Assembly: GCF_001563665.1 (NCBI RefSeq)
Contig: NZ_KQ961867.1
Location: 33,643 to 97,642 of the forward strand
DNA from: Gardnerella vaginalis
GTDB lineage: Bacteria; Actinomycetota; Actinomycetes; Actinomycetales; Bifidobacteriaceae
Direction: 5' to 3'
Length of the DNA: 64,000 bases
Of the stretch, positions 47,189 through 56,081 are shown piece after piece; within the stretch, counting starts at the first letter, position 1; each line of letters starts with the position of its first letter. The notes beneath the pieces were generated by a model. That model was not told the origin of the DNA. It did no database searches and saw nothing but the letters and a program-made list of their open reading frames with translations. Both the position numbers and the translations under genes were made by a program.

Positions 47189-47334
47189 ATCGGATGAATC
47201 GTGCGAATCGTGCGAATTGGATGAATCGGACGAGTTGTATGAATCGTGCGAATCGGATTTTAGTAATTAGCATAAGTTTTCTTAAATTTTTCAATCTGAA
47301 TCTAGAAACTTTAGAAAAGGTGAGTGAAAGATGA
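47185..47334 (+). CDS. Micro-ORF of MNR/ANR repeats between permease and DUF1980 genes
   Basis: A 49-residue reading frame. The ATG is preceded by GGGGAGGTG at good spacing. It overlaps the permease stop codon (ATGA) and its stop overlaps the next start (ATGA), so all three genes are coupled. Eight 9-bp units at 47185-47256 give MNR, ANR, ANW, TSC-type tripeptides; a hydrophobic stretch follows (ILVISISFLKFFNLN). It may be a real small protein or a coupling device. I recognise no homologue. Confidence 0.6.
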   Translation: MNRMNRANRANWMNRTSCMNRANRILVISISFLKFFNLNLETLEKVSER

Positions 47335-48113
47335 GTAAAATCACGCAGAATTCGTCTTTGCGCAATCCTTTGTTTTCTAGGATTGTGCTTTGTTTGTCTT
47401 TGTCTTTTCTTTCTGTATCAATAGCTTGGTCTGCTTTTAGTGGAAGTTATACTTTTCTTACAACGCCTCGCGTTTTTCCGTATTTAATAATTGCGTCAAT
47501 AATGCTTATTTTGTTGGCTTTTTGTGCGCTTTTCAACGTTTGTAAAGTATCTTCACGTGAGTCTTTTCGTATATTAGTTGCAATATGCATCCCTGCTTTA
47601 CTTATTGTGATTCCTTTGCAAAATCATGATTATGCAAATTTTGGATTCGATAAATATGCCGGCGGAAGAGCTATAGCAATTAAGGATTTTCAAGGATATA
47701 AAAATTTTAGAGGTCTTGATCAAGCTAGTCGCACTATTTCTGTTTCTAATGATGATTTTGGAACTTGGTATGACGAAATCGATCACAATGTGAATCGTTA
47801 TAAGGGATATAAAATAATAGTTAATGGATTCGTAAGTAAATCTAGATCTCTTGGCTCTAACCAATTTTATGTTGCTCGTCATTTTATGTCTTGCTGTATT
47901 TTAGATATGTCACCATTTGGGTTTGTTGGAGAGATTTCTTCTTCTAGCAAGAATGATTTTTCGTTAGTTAAAGAACATCAATGGATTCATGTTATTGCAC
48001 ATATTGATGTTGGAAACGTTGGTAATGATAATAATCGGCGTTCGGGTGTGATTTTGCGAATTGACAAAATATCTGAAGCTGCTCCTCCTAGCGGATATTT
48101 TTACAGGCAGTAA
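47331..48113 (+). CDS. TIGR03943/DUF1980 putative permease subunit
   Basis: A 260-residue protein with three or four N-terminal membrane helices (about 20-40, 45-65, 75-95), followed by a soluble C-terminal domain. The conserved Cys pair in ARHFMSCCILDMSPFG marks DUF1980. Such proteins pair with COG0701 permeases; here the partner is encoded 143 bases upstream. The C-terminus ends SEAAPPSGYFYR, also typical. GGTGAG precedes the ATG. The transported substrate is unknown. Confidence 0.85.
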   Translation: MSKITQNSSLRNPLFSRIVLCLSLSFLSVSIAWSAFSGSYTFLTTPRVFPYLIIASIMLILLAFCALFNVCKVSSRESFRILVAICIPALLIVIPLQNHDYANFGFDKYAGGRAIAIKDFQGYKNFRGLDQASRTISVSNDDFGTWYDEIDHNVNRYKGYKIIVNGFVSKSRSLGSNQFYVARHFMSCCILDMSPFGFVGEISSSSKNDFSLVKEHQWIHVIAHIDVGNVGNDNNRRSGVILRIDKISEAAPPSGYFYRQ

Positions 48114-48251
48114 AGCATGGGCAGTAAATCGGCATAAAGGATTAAAAATGTTGAGGGTGTTATTGTAGTGAATCTAGAAGCAAAATAAGTGAAAATTAAA
48201 GATAAAATATAAAATTTACTTATTTGAAAATCGATTTTTATTGTATATGTG

Positions 48252-48279
48252 TTGATATCGTAGCGAAGTTCACTAATAT
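48252..48279 (+). promoter_or_regulatory. Promoter giving a leaderless CNNM/CorC mRNA
   Basis: TTGATA (48252-48257) and TAATAT (48274-48279) are spaced by 16 bases, and the ATG at 48287 is eight bases downstream with no ribosome-binding site. Transcription would start at or next to the start codon. Confidence 0.6.
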
Positions 48280-48286
48280 AACAAGT

Positions 48287-49594
48287 ATGGCGCTGGCTTT
48301 TAACGTTTTGCTTATTGTAATTTTTTTGTTATGCGGTTCTATTTTTGCTGCTACTGAATTAGCTCTTGTAAGTTTGAGAGCTTCACAAATTGATCGCATG
48401 GAGTTGCAAGATGCGCGTGGAGCGCGTGTGGCGCGAATTGCGAGAGATCCTAATACTTTTCTTTCAACATTGCAAATTGGCGTAACTCTTTCAGGTTTTC
48501 TTTCTGCTTCTTTTGGTGAATCTGCAATCGCTCCATATATTGTTCCTCAAGTCAAATCATGGGGTGTGCCAGCTCATATTGCATCTCCTTTAACAACGAT
48601 AGTTTTAACATTGGTAATATCTTATTTTTCGATTGTTATTTCGGAGCTTGTTCCTAAAAGAATTGCAATGCAAAGATCTGAGCAAATCGCTAGAGCTGTG
48701 GTTCCTGCTGTAGATATTGTTTCTATGATTTGCAGACCTTTGATTTGGCTTATAGCAAAGAATACCAATGGTTTAGTGCGACTTTTAGGATTTGATCCAA
48801 ATGAGAAAGAAAGCGAAGTTTCTGACGAAGAATTGCGTGTACTCGTAAATTCCAATAAACGCTTAAGTCAAGATGAGAGAACTATTCTCGATGATGTTTT
48901 TGATGCTTCAGAAACGATTGTAGCTGAAGTTATGCGTCCTCGTGCTGATGTTGAGTTCTTAGAGGGTTCACTAAGCCTTAAAGATGCTGCTGATAAGATT
49001 CGTGAGCTTCCTTATTCTCGTTATCCTGTTACTGGAAAAGATTTTGATGATGTTATTGGCTTTGTGCATGTGCGTGATTTGTTGGATGTTAAGGATCCTA
49101 ATGCAAAAACAGTTGCAGATGTAACAAGGGAGGGTATTAGTCTTCCTGGAACTTCAAAATTATTACCTAGTTTGTCGTTGTTGCGTAAGCGCGGAATACA
49201 TTTAGCTGTAGTGATTGATGAATATGGTGGAACTGATGGAATTGTTACTTTAGAAGATATGACAGAGGAGTTAGTTGGTGATATTCGTGATGAATACGAT
49301 TTGCCGACTGAAACGAATCAAGGTCATGATAATAAGGTAACTGCTTTTGTGAACGGTGTTGCCACTATTGATGGTGGTATGACTATTGAAGATTTTGCAG
49401 ATATAACCGGCATTGAGCTTGAAGATGGTCCTTATGAAACTGTAGCTGGATATTTTTTGGCTCATACTGGTGCGATGGGCAAAGTTGGCGCTGTTTTGCA
49501 TGATGCTGACGGTTACGATATGACTGTTACTGAGGTTGATGGAAGGCGTATTGCTACTCTTGAAGTACGCCGTAGAGCTCAGCCTGAGTCTTAG
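48287..49594 (+). CDS. CNNM/CorC-family membrane protein (hemolysin-C type)
   Basis: A 435-residue protein: CNNM membrane domain (about residues 5-180), two CBS domains (about 200-330, including MRPRADVEFLEG and VVIDEYGGTDGIVTLEDM) and a CorC/HlyC C-terminal domain (YETVAGYFLA). The family is linked to divalent cation, mainly magnesium, transport or homeostasis. The start at 48287 (MALAFNVLL) fits the family N-terminus better than the TTG at 48224, and a leaderless promoter points to the same codon. It is followed by dps. Confidence 0.92.
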   Translation: MALAFNVLLIVIFLLCGSIFAATELALVSLRASQIDRMELQDARGARVARIARDPNTFLSTLQIGVTLSGFLSASFGESAIAPYIVPQVKSWGVPAHIASPLTTIVLTLVISYFSIVISELVPKRIAMQRSEQIARAVVPAVDIVSMICRPLIWLIAKNTNGLVRLLGFDPNEKESEVSDEELRVLVNSNKRLSQDERTILDDVFDASETIVAEVMRPRADVEFLEGSLSLKDAADKIRELPYSRYPVTGKDFDDVIGFVHVRDLLDVKDPNAKTVADVTREGISLPGTSKLLPSLSLLRKRGIHLAVVIDEYGGTDGIVTLEDMTEELVGDIRDEYDLPTETNQGHDNKVTAFVNGVATIDGGMTIEDFADITGIELEDGPYETVAGYFLAHTGAMGKVGAVLHDADGYDMTVTEVDGRRIATLEVRRRAQPES

Positions 49595-49684
49595 CTGTAA
49601 AATAAAGATGTTATAGCAAAGGTTTATTAACAACGGCTATTATATATTACGAAGGTTGTATTAACGAAGGTTATGGAGGATAAA

Positions 49685-50164
49685 ATGACTTTGTTACATA
49701 TAGTTCCAGGTCTTGATGAAGATGCTAGTGAGAAAGCTATAGAGATTTTGCAAAATCGCTTAAGCCATGAGCAAGAGGCTGCGTTAGTGTTGAAACATGC
49801 TCATTGGAATGTGACTGGGGCTGATTTTATTGCAGTTCATGAAATGCTTGATCCGCAAGTTGATGAGGTTTTGAATCAAGCTGATGAAACTGCTGAGCGC
49901 ATTGCGACTTTAGGCGGTTCCCCACTTGGACGCGCTGATGACGTTATTTCTTCTCGTACATGGAAGCGCTTTGCTTTGACTGGTCGTAAGTCTACTAAGG
50001 AATATTTGCAAGCTTTAATTGATTATTATAGCGATATGATTTCAGATGATCGTAAGGCTATTTATGAGCTTGATGAATTAGATTTTGTTAGCTCAAACAT
50101 TATTCAGGATCACGTTCAGCAGCTTGAGAAATTCCAATGGTTTATGCGTAGTCATCTTGAATAA
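49685..50164 (+). CDS. dps: Dps/ferritin-like DNA-protection protein
   Basis: A 159-residue four-helix protein. VLKHAHWNVTGADFIAVHEMLDPQVDE contains the Dps ferroxidase residues (His, Asp, Glu). The usual role is to oxidise and store iron with hydrogen peroxide and to protect DNA. The ATG at 49685 follows GGAGGA, while the ATG at 49673 lies inside that site, so I choose 49685. The gene stands alone upstream of the tRNA pair. Confidence 0.92.
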   Translation: MTLLHIVPGLDEDASEKAIEILQNRLSHEQEAALVLKHAHWNVTGADFIAVHEMLDPQVDEVLNQADETAERIATLGGSPLGRADDVISSRTWKRFALTGRKSTKEYLQALIDYYSDMISDDRKAIYELDELDFVSSNIIQDHVQQLEKFQWFMRSHLE

Positions 50165-50214
50165 TCTGAATAATCGATTGCGACACGCCAGCGCACCAGC
50201 TTTGACTATTTAAT

Positions 50215-50242
50215 TTGACTTTTTTCTTTCCTGTGCTAATCT
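50215..50242 (+). promoter_or_regulatory. Candidate tRNA promoter
   Basis: TTGACT (50215-50220) and TAATCT (50237-50242) have a 16-base spacer and lie 28 bases before tRNA-Ile. Confidence 0.5.
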
Positions 50243-50270
50243 ATCTATTTGTATGTTTTCGACATACGTT

Positions 50271-50344
50271 GGGCCCGTAGCTCAGGTGGTTAGAGCGCAT
50301 CCCTGATAAGGATGAGGTCGGAGGTTCAAGTCCTCCCGGGCCCA
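50271..50344 (+). tRNA. tRNA-Ile (GAT)
   Basis: The acceptor stem GGGCCCG pairs with CGGGCCC, the D-arm is AGCTCAGGTGGTTAGAGC, the anticodon loop is CTGATAA giving GAT, and the T-arm is GGAGGTTCAAGTCCTCC. The discriminator is A at 50344. CCA is not encoded. Confidence 0.96.
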
Positions 50345-50372
50345 CGATAGAATGTTTAGCGTTCTTTCAAAT

Positions 50373-50445
50373 GGGGCTATGGCGCAGCTGGTAGCGCATC
50401 TGCTTTGCAAGCAGAGGGTCAGGAGTTCGAGTCTCCTTAGCTCCA
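50373..50445 (+). tRNA. tRNA-Ala (TGC)
   Basis: The acceptor stem GGGGCTA pairs with TAGCTCC (one G-T wobble), the anticodon loop is TTTGCAA giving TGC, and the T-arm contains AGGAGTTCGAGTCTCCT. The discriminator is A. It follows tRNA-Ile by 28 bases, a pair usually found inside or near rRNA operons, but no rRNA is here. Confidence 0.95.
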
Positions 50446-50451
50446 CAAACA

Positions 50452-50484
50452 GGGTTTCTAGCCAATCGCTAGAAGCCCTTTTTT
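50452..50484 (+). terminator. Terminator of the tRNA pair
   Basis: GGGTTTCTAG (50452-50461) pairs with CTAGAAGCCC (50469-50478), followed by six T residues. Confidence 0.9.
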
Positions 50485-50583
50485 CATGCCGAAAACCCTT
50501 GAAATATCAACGTTTTTGGGAAATAACCCCCAAATAGTCCCCTCAATTACTCGTTTTTGGTTGTAGACTTATATCGCTTTATA

Positions 50584-50618
50584 TGAGAATGTTTCTCATC
50601 AAGGGCTTTTGTTATAAT
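50584..50618 (+). promoter_or_regulatory. Perfect dyad TGAGAATGTTTCTCA with a TATAAT -10
   Basis: TGAGAA-TGT-TTCTCA (50584-50598) is a perfect 6+6 palindrome. A consensus TATAAT lies at 50613-50618, so the dyad covers the -35 position: a classic repressor site. It is about 280 bases before the P-type ATPase gene. The regulator is unknown. Confidence 0.6.
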
Positions 50619-50643
50619 GACAAAACAACTTTTAAAACTGAAA

Positions 50644-50718
50644 ATAATATTAAATAATAATTAAATAATATTAAATAATAATTAAATAATAATTAAATAA
50701 TATTAAATAATTAAATAA
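50644..50718. repeat. Tandem ATTAAATAAT repeats
   Basis: ATTAAATAAT(A) units are repeated about seven times in the leader region upstream of the P-type ATPase. The rest of the 450-bp spacer shows the dyad promoter above and no gene. Confidence 0.8.
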
Positions 50719-50897
50719 ACATAAGTATCTTTACGCCGTGTATTGATAGTGAGTTTAAATCTTCTGGTTTAAGTTATTGCTCATTTTGGATGATTTTTTT
50801 GATCGTGTCTTGAGCTTGGCTGTCAATGGGTTAACAAGGCGTGAAATCGTGTTGACAACGTTTTACGTAGTTGACTTGATCAGCGTAAGGAAAGTGT

Positions 50898-53309
50898 ATG
50901 CGTAAACTTTTAGCGTATTTCAATCGTCTACCTCAATTAACAGTAGTTGTAGTACTATTTCCAATAATTTTTGCTTCATATTCATTAGATCTTCGTATAT
51001 TTTCAGGATTCTGGATTGAGATAAATCATATTATTCATAATGCATTTCTTCTTGTGAATATTGATTTCTACTTAAATATGAATCCAACTATTGGGCAAAT
51101 TATTATAGTTTTCTTAGTTTTATATACGTGTGCCGTGTCTTTAATTAGCATGTTTAATGATTTGTGTAATGGAACTTTGGGTATCGATTTACTCGCATTC
51201 GTAGCGCTACTTTCTACTCTTATAATTGGCGAATTTTGGGCAAGCTATTTAATAGTTGTGATGGTGTGGACGGGAGCTGGCATTGAAGATTTCGCTAATA
51301 TGAAAGCGCAAAAGAATCTAGAACTTTTAGTCAGTGCTGCTCCTAAAAAAGCTCACTTAATGACTTTATTAGGTATTGAGCATGAGTTTAATCGAGTTCA
51401 CAAATCGAGCCAGTCGTGTGAGTCCTATGAGCCTCCGTGTTTAGTTGATAATAAATGTAAGCCTGAATCATGCAAATTATGCAATTGTGATGAGTTTAGG
51501 AAAGTAAATTCTGTTAAGTCGCATAATTGTAGCTCTTGCCCATTTTTGCAAAGTGTTCAAGATTCTTCTAAATTACAGCGTTATACTACAGTCCCTGTTG
51601 AGGATGTGCGTGTTGGTAATGTGATTATTGTACTTCCTGGAGAAACTGTTCCAGTTGACGGTGAATTGTTAAGTGGTTCTGCTGTTGTAGACACAAGCGC
51701 TATCAATGGTGAATCTGTGCCTCGTGAATTGTATGCAGGTGCAAAAGTGTTATCTGGATGCGTTAATGGTGGCGTTGTACTTATTATGCGCGTTACTAAA
51801 TTATCTTCGCAATCTCAATATCAAAAAATTATGACTTTAGTAGAGTCAGCAAGATCTTCTAAAGCCGCAGTTGTGAGATTTGCAGATATGCTTTCAGTGC
51901 CGTTTACTGTAGTTTCTTTTGTGATTGCAGGTGTGGCTTGGGCGTTTTCTGGTGAAGCTCTTAGATTTGCGCAAGTTTTAGTATTAGCAACTCCGTGTCC
52001 ATTGCTTATTGCTGTTCCAGTTGCGTTAATGGCTGGTACTGGTCGCGCGGCGAAAATAGGAATTGTTGTTAAAAGTCAGGATGTGCTTGAGCAATTAAGC
52101 CGTGTTACAGATGTTTTCTTCGATAAAACTGGTACTTTAACAAAAAAGACACCTCAAGTGATTCGCGTTGATGTAGTTAATAAATCATACGATAAAAATC
52201 GCATTGTTATGTTAGCTGGAGTGCTTGAAACGTATTCTCAGCATATTTTAGCTGGCGGAATTGCAAAAGCAGGGTCTTTGCTATGGGAAAAATCTCATCC
52301 TACTCAAAATCCTGAACTACCTAGTATACGTGAGTATCCTGTAGTTCATAGCGTTAAAGAAACAGCAGGAATGGGTATTCAAGGTGTTGTAGATGAGATC
52401 TTTGTAAGAGTAGGGCGTAAAAAGTATGTAATAGATAATTCTGATTTCAATTCTGGTTTTGATATGCAGAATTCTTCTGAATCGCATGATTCTTCTGAAT
52501 CGCAAAAGTGCTCTGTACAAAACAGTTCAGGTGAACAAAACAATTCTTTCGATCAAATAGTTGATTTTAGTGCGCTCGCTTCAGATGAAATGTCTACTTA
52601 TGTTTCTTTTGATGGCGTTCTTGTAGGTAGAATTGTTTTGAAAGATGTTCCTAGAGATAATGCTAAGGCAACTGTTGAAACTTTACGCAAACTAGGCGTG
52701 AAATCTATTTCAATGCTTACTGGAGATGGTATTAAATCCGCATTATCTATAGCAAATAGCGTAGGTATTGATTGCGTACATGCGAGCTTGCTTCCTGAAG
52801 ATAAATTGTCATATGTAAAACAGCATAATATGAAATCTGATTTAATTGAAACTCGGAAGTCATCTACAAAGTTCTCTTTGTTCTCTTTGTTCTCTTTGTT
52901 ATTTTCTAAATTACTTCCAGATTTCTCTTCTAAATTACTTACGGGATATAATTCTAAGAAATCTTCTTCTATTACGATGATGGTTGGAGATGGAGTGAAC
53001 GATGCTCCAGTGTTGGCTGCTGCAGATATTGGTGTAGCTATAACAGATGGAACAGATACAGCGGCTTCTGAATGTGCTCAAGTAGTTATTATGAATAATG
53101 ATATTTTTGCAGTATCGAATGCTGTTGGAATCGCAAAACGTACTAAGCGTATTATGATCCAATCTGTTTTTATTGGTATTGGATTGGCAATAATTAGTAT
53201 GCTTTTTGCTGCATTTGGATTTATTCCTGCTGTAATTGGAGCAATGATGCAAGAAATTATTGATGTAATTTCTATTATGTGGGCATTGACAGCATTGCGT
53301 TCTTCGTGA
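50898..53309 (+). CDS. P1B-type heavy-metal ATPase
   Basis: An 803-residue membrane ATPase. It has the phosphorylation motif DKTGTLT, the membrane ion motif TPCPLLIA, INGESVP in the actuator domain and MVGDGVNDAPVLAAAD in the hinge. No N-terminal metal-binding domain is present. Instead residues about 170-220 hold eight cysteines in CxxC-like groups (CKLCNC, CSSC). Two low-complexity inserts interrupt the nucleotide-binding region: a Ser/Glu-rich one near 540 and a repeated FSLFSL segment near 660. The ion is not certain: zinc, cadmium or copper are possible. A palindromic operator lies in the leader. Confidence 0.88.
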   Translation: MRKLLAYFNRLPQLTVVVVLFPIIFASYSLDLRIFSGFWIEINHIIHNAFLLVNIDFYLNMNPTIGQIIIVFLVLYTCAVSLISMFNDLCNGTLGIDLLAFVALLSTLIIGEFWASYLIVVMVWTGAGIEDFANMKAQKNLELLVSAAPKKAHLMTLLGIEHEFNRVHKSSQSCESYEPPCLVDNKCKPESCKLCNCDEFRKVNSVKSHNCSSCPFLQSVQDSSKLQRYTTVPVEDVRVGNVIIVLPGETVPVDGELLSGSAVVDTSAINGESVPRELYAGAKVLSGCVNGGVVLIMRVTKLSSQSQYQKIMTLVESARSSKAAVVRFADMLSVPFTVVSFVIAGVAWAFSGEALRFAQVLVLATPCPLLIAVPVALMAGTGRAAKIGIVVKSQDVLEQLSRVTDVFFDKTGTLTKKTPQVIRVDVVNKSYDKNRIVMLAGVLETYSQHILAGGIAKAGSLLWEKSHPTQNPELPSIREYPVVHSVKETAGMGIQGVVDEIFVRVGRKKYVIDNSDFNSGFDMQNSSESHDSSESQKCSVQNSSGEQNNSFDQIVDFSALASDEMSTYVSFDGVLVGRIVLKDVPRDNAKATVETLRKLGVKSISMLTGDGIKSALSIANSVGIDCVHASLLPEDKLSYVKQHNMKSDLIETRKSSTKFSLFSLFSLLFSKLLPDFSSKLLTGYNSKKSSSITMMVGDGVNDAPVLAAADIGVAITDGTDTAASECAQVVIMNNDIFAVSNAVGIAKRTKRIMIQSVFIGIGLAIISMLFAAFGFIPAVIGAMMQEIIDVISIMWALTALRSS

Positions 53310-53420
53310 CAATATTCAGCTGTGGCTTTTATTAAACGAGTGAAAAGCCTGTTGCCATAGCGCTCTTAAATTATTATGTGAGTGTTATGAAAGAAAACGG
53401 AATAACCGTAGGGGATATTT

Positions 53421-54893
53421 ATGTTGAAAATTGATAATGAGAGTGTTTCACATGAAACGTCTGAATTACGAATTGCTGTAATAGGCGCAGGGCCTGCTGG
53501 AGTATATTCTTCGGATATATTTTTGCGTCAATTAGCGAAACGAAGTGACGAATTAGGCTTGTGTGATAGTGCTAGAATCGACCTCTTTGAAAAATTGCCA
53601 GTTCCGTTTGGATTGGTGCGCTATGGTGTTGCTCCGGATCATCCAAGTATTAAATTTATTGCAGACGCTTTAGAAAAAACTCTTGATAATCCAAATATTC
53701 ATTTATATGCGAATGTTGAATTTGGTAAAGATATAAATCTTGAAGAGATTCTTCAATACTATGATGCAGTACTTTTTGCTACTGGTGCAATAGCGGATCG
53801 CCCACTTAAAGATGTTCCTGGTGCTGATTTAGACGGTGTAAAAGGTGCAGCAAAATTTGTTGAATGGTATGACGGGTATCCAAATAGTGATCGGCAATGG
53901 CATCTTAACGCTAAAGAAGTTGCTGTTATTGGTGGCGGTAATGTAGCTATGGATATTGCTCGTGAATTATTACGTAATCCCGATTATTTGCGTAATAATA
54001 CAGATATTCCAGACTATGTGTACGAGGGCTTGAAGCAGAATCAAATACAAACTTTGCACTTATTTGTTCGTAGAGGGGTTGCACAAGCAAAATTCTCAGT
54101 GCAAGAATTACGTGAGATGGAAAAATTGCCTGGCGTGCAAATCGTTATAGACGAAGATGATTTTGATCTTGATGAAGAAACTATAGAAGTTGCTGGTTCA
54201 GACAAAATTACTCGCCAAATGGTTGAAGAATTATTCGCTATACGAGATATGGCTGAAGACATGGAAGATGGGGGGAATGTTGATTTTGAAGGCAATCCTG
54301 CAAATCTTCGTTATGTTATTCATTTCAACTGCGCTCCTGTAGAGATTCTCGGTGAAGATGGACGAGTGTCTGCGATTCGTATTGAACGCACTGTTACAAG
54401 TGCAGATGGGAAAATGACTCGTACAGGCGAATTCGAGGAATATCCAGTTCAAGCTGTGTACCATGCGATTGGGTATCTTCCTTCTCAAATTTCTGGAATT
54501 GCTTATGATTTTGAGCGTACAGTTCTAGCTAATAATGAGGGACGTATATTAACTTCTGCGCTTGATGGAGATGTGCGCAATCGCCTATACGTTACAGGTT
54601 GGGCTAAGCGTGGTCCTGTTGGATTGATTGGTTCTACAAAATCTGATGCCCTTCTTATTGTGAACCACATGCTTGAGGATTTATCTAAAGCTGGGAATTG
54701 TGGCTGCATTGCGCTTAATCGTGACTCTAAAGCTATAGATAAATTGTTGGAAGAAAAAGGCGTTAAACCGATTGATTATTCTGGGTGGAAGCGTGTTGAT
54801 GCTTATGAGCGTGAGATTGGATCTAAAGAAAATAGGACTCGTAAGAAAGTAGTTTCTGCTGAAGATCTATGCGCTATTGCTTTAGGAGAATAA
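53421..54893 (+). CDS. fprA: Ferredoxin/flavodoxin-NADP+ reductase, FprA type
   Basis: A 490-residue FAD/NADP-dependent oxidoreductase of the adrenodoxin-reductase family. The N-terminal FAD motif is VIGAGPAGVYSS, the NADP motif is VIGGGNVAMDIAREL, and the C-terminal motif is GWAKRGPVGLIGSTKSDA. AGGGG precedes the ATG at 53421. It transfers electrons between NADPH and ferredoxin. It stands between a metal ATPase and an HtpX-like gene, with no obvious operon partner. Confidence 0.93.
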   Translation: MLKIDNESVSHETSELRIAVIGAGPAGVYSSDIFLRQLAKRSDELGLCDSARIDLFEKLPVPFGLVRYGVAPDHPSIKFIADALEKTLDNPNIHLYANVEFGKDINLEEILQYYDAVLFATGAIADRPLKDVPGADLDGVKGAAKFVEWYDGYPNSDRQWHLNAKEVAVIGGGNVAMDIARELLRNPDYLRNNTDIPDYVYEGLKQNQIQTLHLFVRRGVAQAKFSVQELREMEKLPGVQIVIDEDDFDLDEETIEVAGSDKITRQMVEELFAIRDMAEDMEDGGNVDFEGNPANLRYVIHFNCAPVEILGEDGRVSAIRIERTVTSADGKMTRTGEFEEYPVQAVYHAIGYLPSQISGIAYDFERTVLANNEGRILTSALDGDVRNRLYVTGWAKRGPVGLIGSTKSDALLIVNHMLEDLSKAGNCGCIALNRDSKAIDKLLEEKGVKPIDYSGWKRVDAYEREIGSKENRTRKKVVSAEDLCAIALGE

Positions 54894-54961
54894 TAAATTT
54901 CAGATTTTCTTTAAGTAATACTCAGTTTGCATTCAGTAAAATTCCAGACATTCTAATTATC

Positions 54962-55981
54962 ATGATAACTATGTTTGGCAGCGAAAGTGCAAAATATTGC
55001 AACAGTATGAGGACAGCATTACTTTTTGCAGTAATGTGGATTCCTTTAGTGCTGCTATGGCTTGTTTTGGGAGCGAAATTAAGCTTATTGATTTGGTTCG
55101 TGATTATTGGGATTGTTATTAACGCAATATCGTATTGGTTTGCAGACAAGCTTGTAATTAGTGTTATTAAAGCTCGTGAAGTAACAGAGGAAGAAGAGCC
55201 TGTACTTTATGGAATTGTGCGGGAAATCTCTGCTAGATTAGAAAAACCGATGCCAAAGATTTATGTTGCTCAGTATGCGAGCCCTAATTCTTTTGCAACT
55301 GGTCGTAGTGAGCGTCATGCTTGCTTATGTTGCACGCGTGGTCTTCTAAACATATTGAATGAGCGAGAGTTACGTAGTGTAGTTTCTCATGAATTGATGC
55401 ATGTATATAATCATGATATTTTCACTGCTGCTCTCGCTTCTCTTATGGCTGCTGCCGTATCTTATTTTGGATATTGGCTCATGTATTTTGGTGAGAAATA
55501 TTTTCAAAAATATAAGAATAACGAGATTGAATCTAAATCAAAATTACAAAATCTTCTTAAGATTTGCGTTTTTAGCGTAGTTACTTTTATTGGTAAAGGA
55601 TTGAGTTTTGTATTTGGGCCAATCGGTGCGTTATTCGTTAAGTTAGCTTTATCTAGTGATCGTGAATTTAGTGCAGATAAATATGCAAGTAATGTTACTA
55701 AAGATCCTGCTGCTCTAGCGTCAGCGCTAAATAAGATTTCTTATGGTGCTCAATTGCATAAAATGGAGCTTATTGCAGGCGTGCGTATAGTTTCTGCTCT
55801 TATGATTGTTGATCCGTATGAAAAGCATTCTACGTTGTTTTCTAGATTATTCTCGATTCACCCACCTGTTGATGATCGCATTGAAAAATTGATGCATATA
55901 GCTAATGAGGTTCGCGTGCGAGCGAAGGTAAATATTATTATTCCAAATAAAAAAAGTGTTGTAACAGTAAGCGGCGCATGA
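54962..55981 (+). CDS. htpX: M48-family metalloprotease (HtpX-like)
   Basis: A membrane zinc protease. HELMH in VVSHELMHVYNHD is the zinc-binding motif, and the downstream Glu lies in SSDREFSADKYAS. Four membrane helices are visible at about residues 15-60, 150-175 and 195-225. It helps degrade misfolded membrane proteins. The start is uncertain: ATG codons at 54962, 54971 and 55007 are possible, none with a Shine-Dalgarno site. An upstream ATG at 54869 overlaps the fprA end and would add a long unrelated head, so I leave it out. Confidence 0.88.
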   Translation: MITMFGSESAKYCNSMRTALLFAVMWIPLVLLWLVLGAKLSLLIWFVIIGIVINAISYWFADKLVISVIKAREVTEEEEPVLYGIVREISARLEKPMPKIYVAQYASPNSFATGRSERHACLCCTRGLLNILNERELRSVVSHELMHVYNHDIFTAALASLMAAAVSYFGYWLMYFGEKYFQKYKNNEIESKSKLQNLLKICVFSVVTFIGKGLSFVFGPIGALFVKLALSSDREFSADKYASNVTKDPAALASALNKISYGAQLHKMELIAGVRIVSALMIVDPYEKHSTLFSRLFSIHPPVDDRIEKLMHIANEVRVRAKVNIIIPNKKSVVTVSGA

Positions 55982-56081
55982 TATTGTTAAGTGGTTTGCT
56001 TAAGTTAAAACTTGGATTAAGATTTGTAATACTAGTTTTTGCTGTTTTACTGTTTTGCTGTTTTTGCTTAAGTTAAAACTT

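Noticed and set aside
50352-50537. 61-codon frame across tRNA-Ala and its terminator
   Set aside because: It is a by-product of tRNA sequence.
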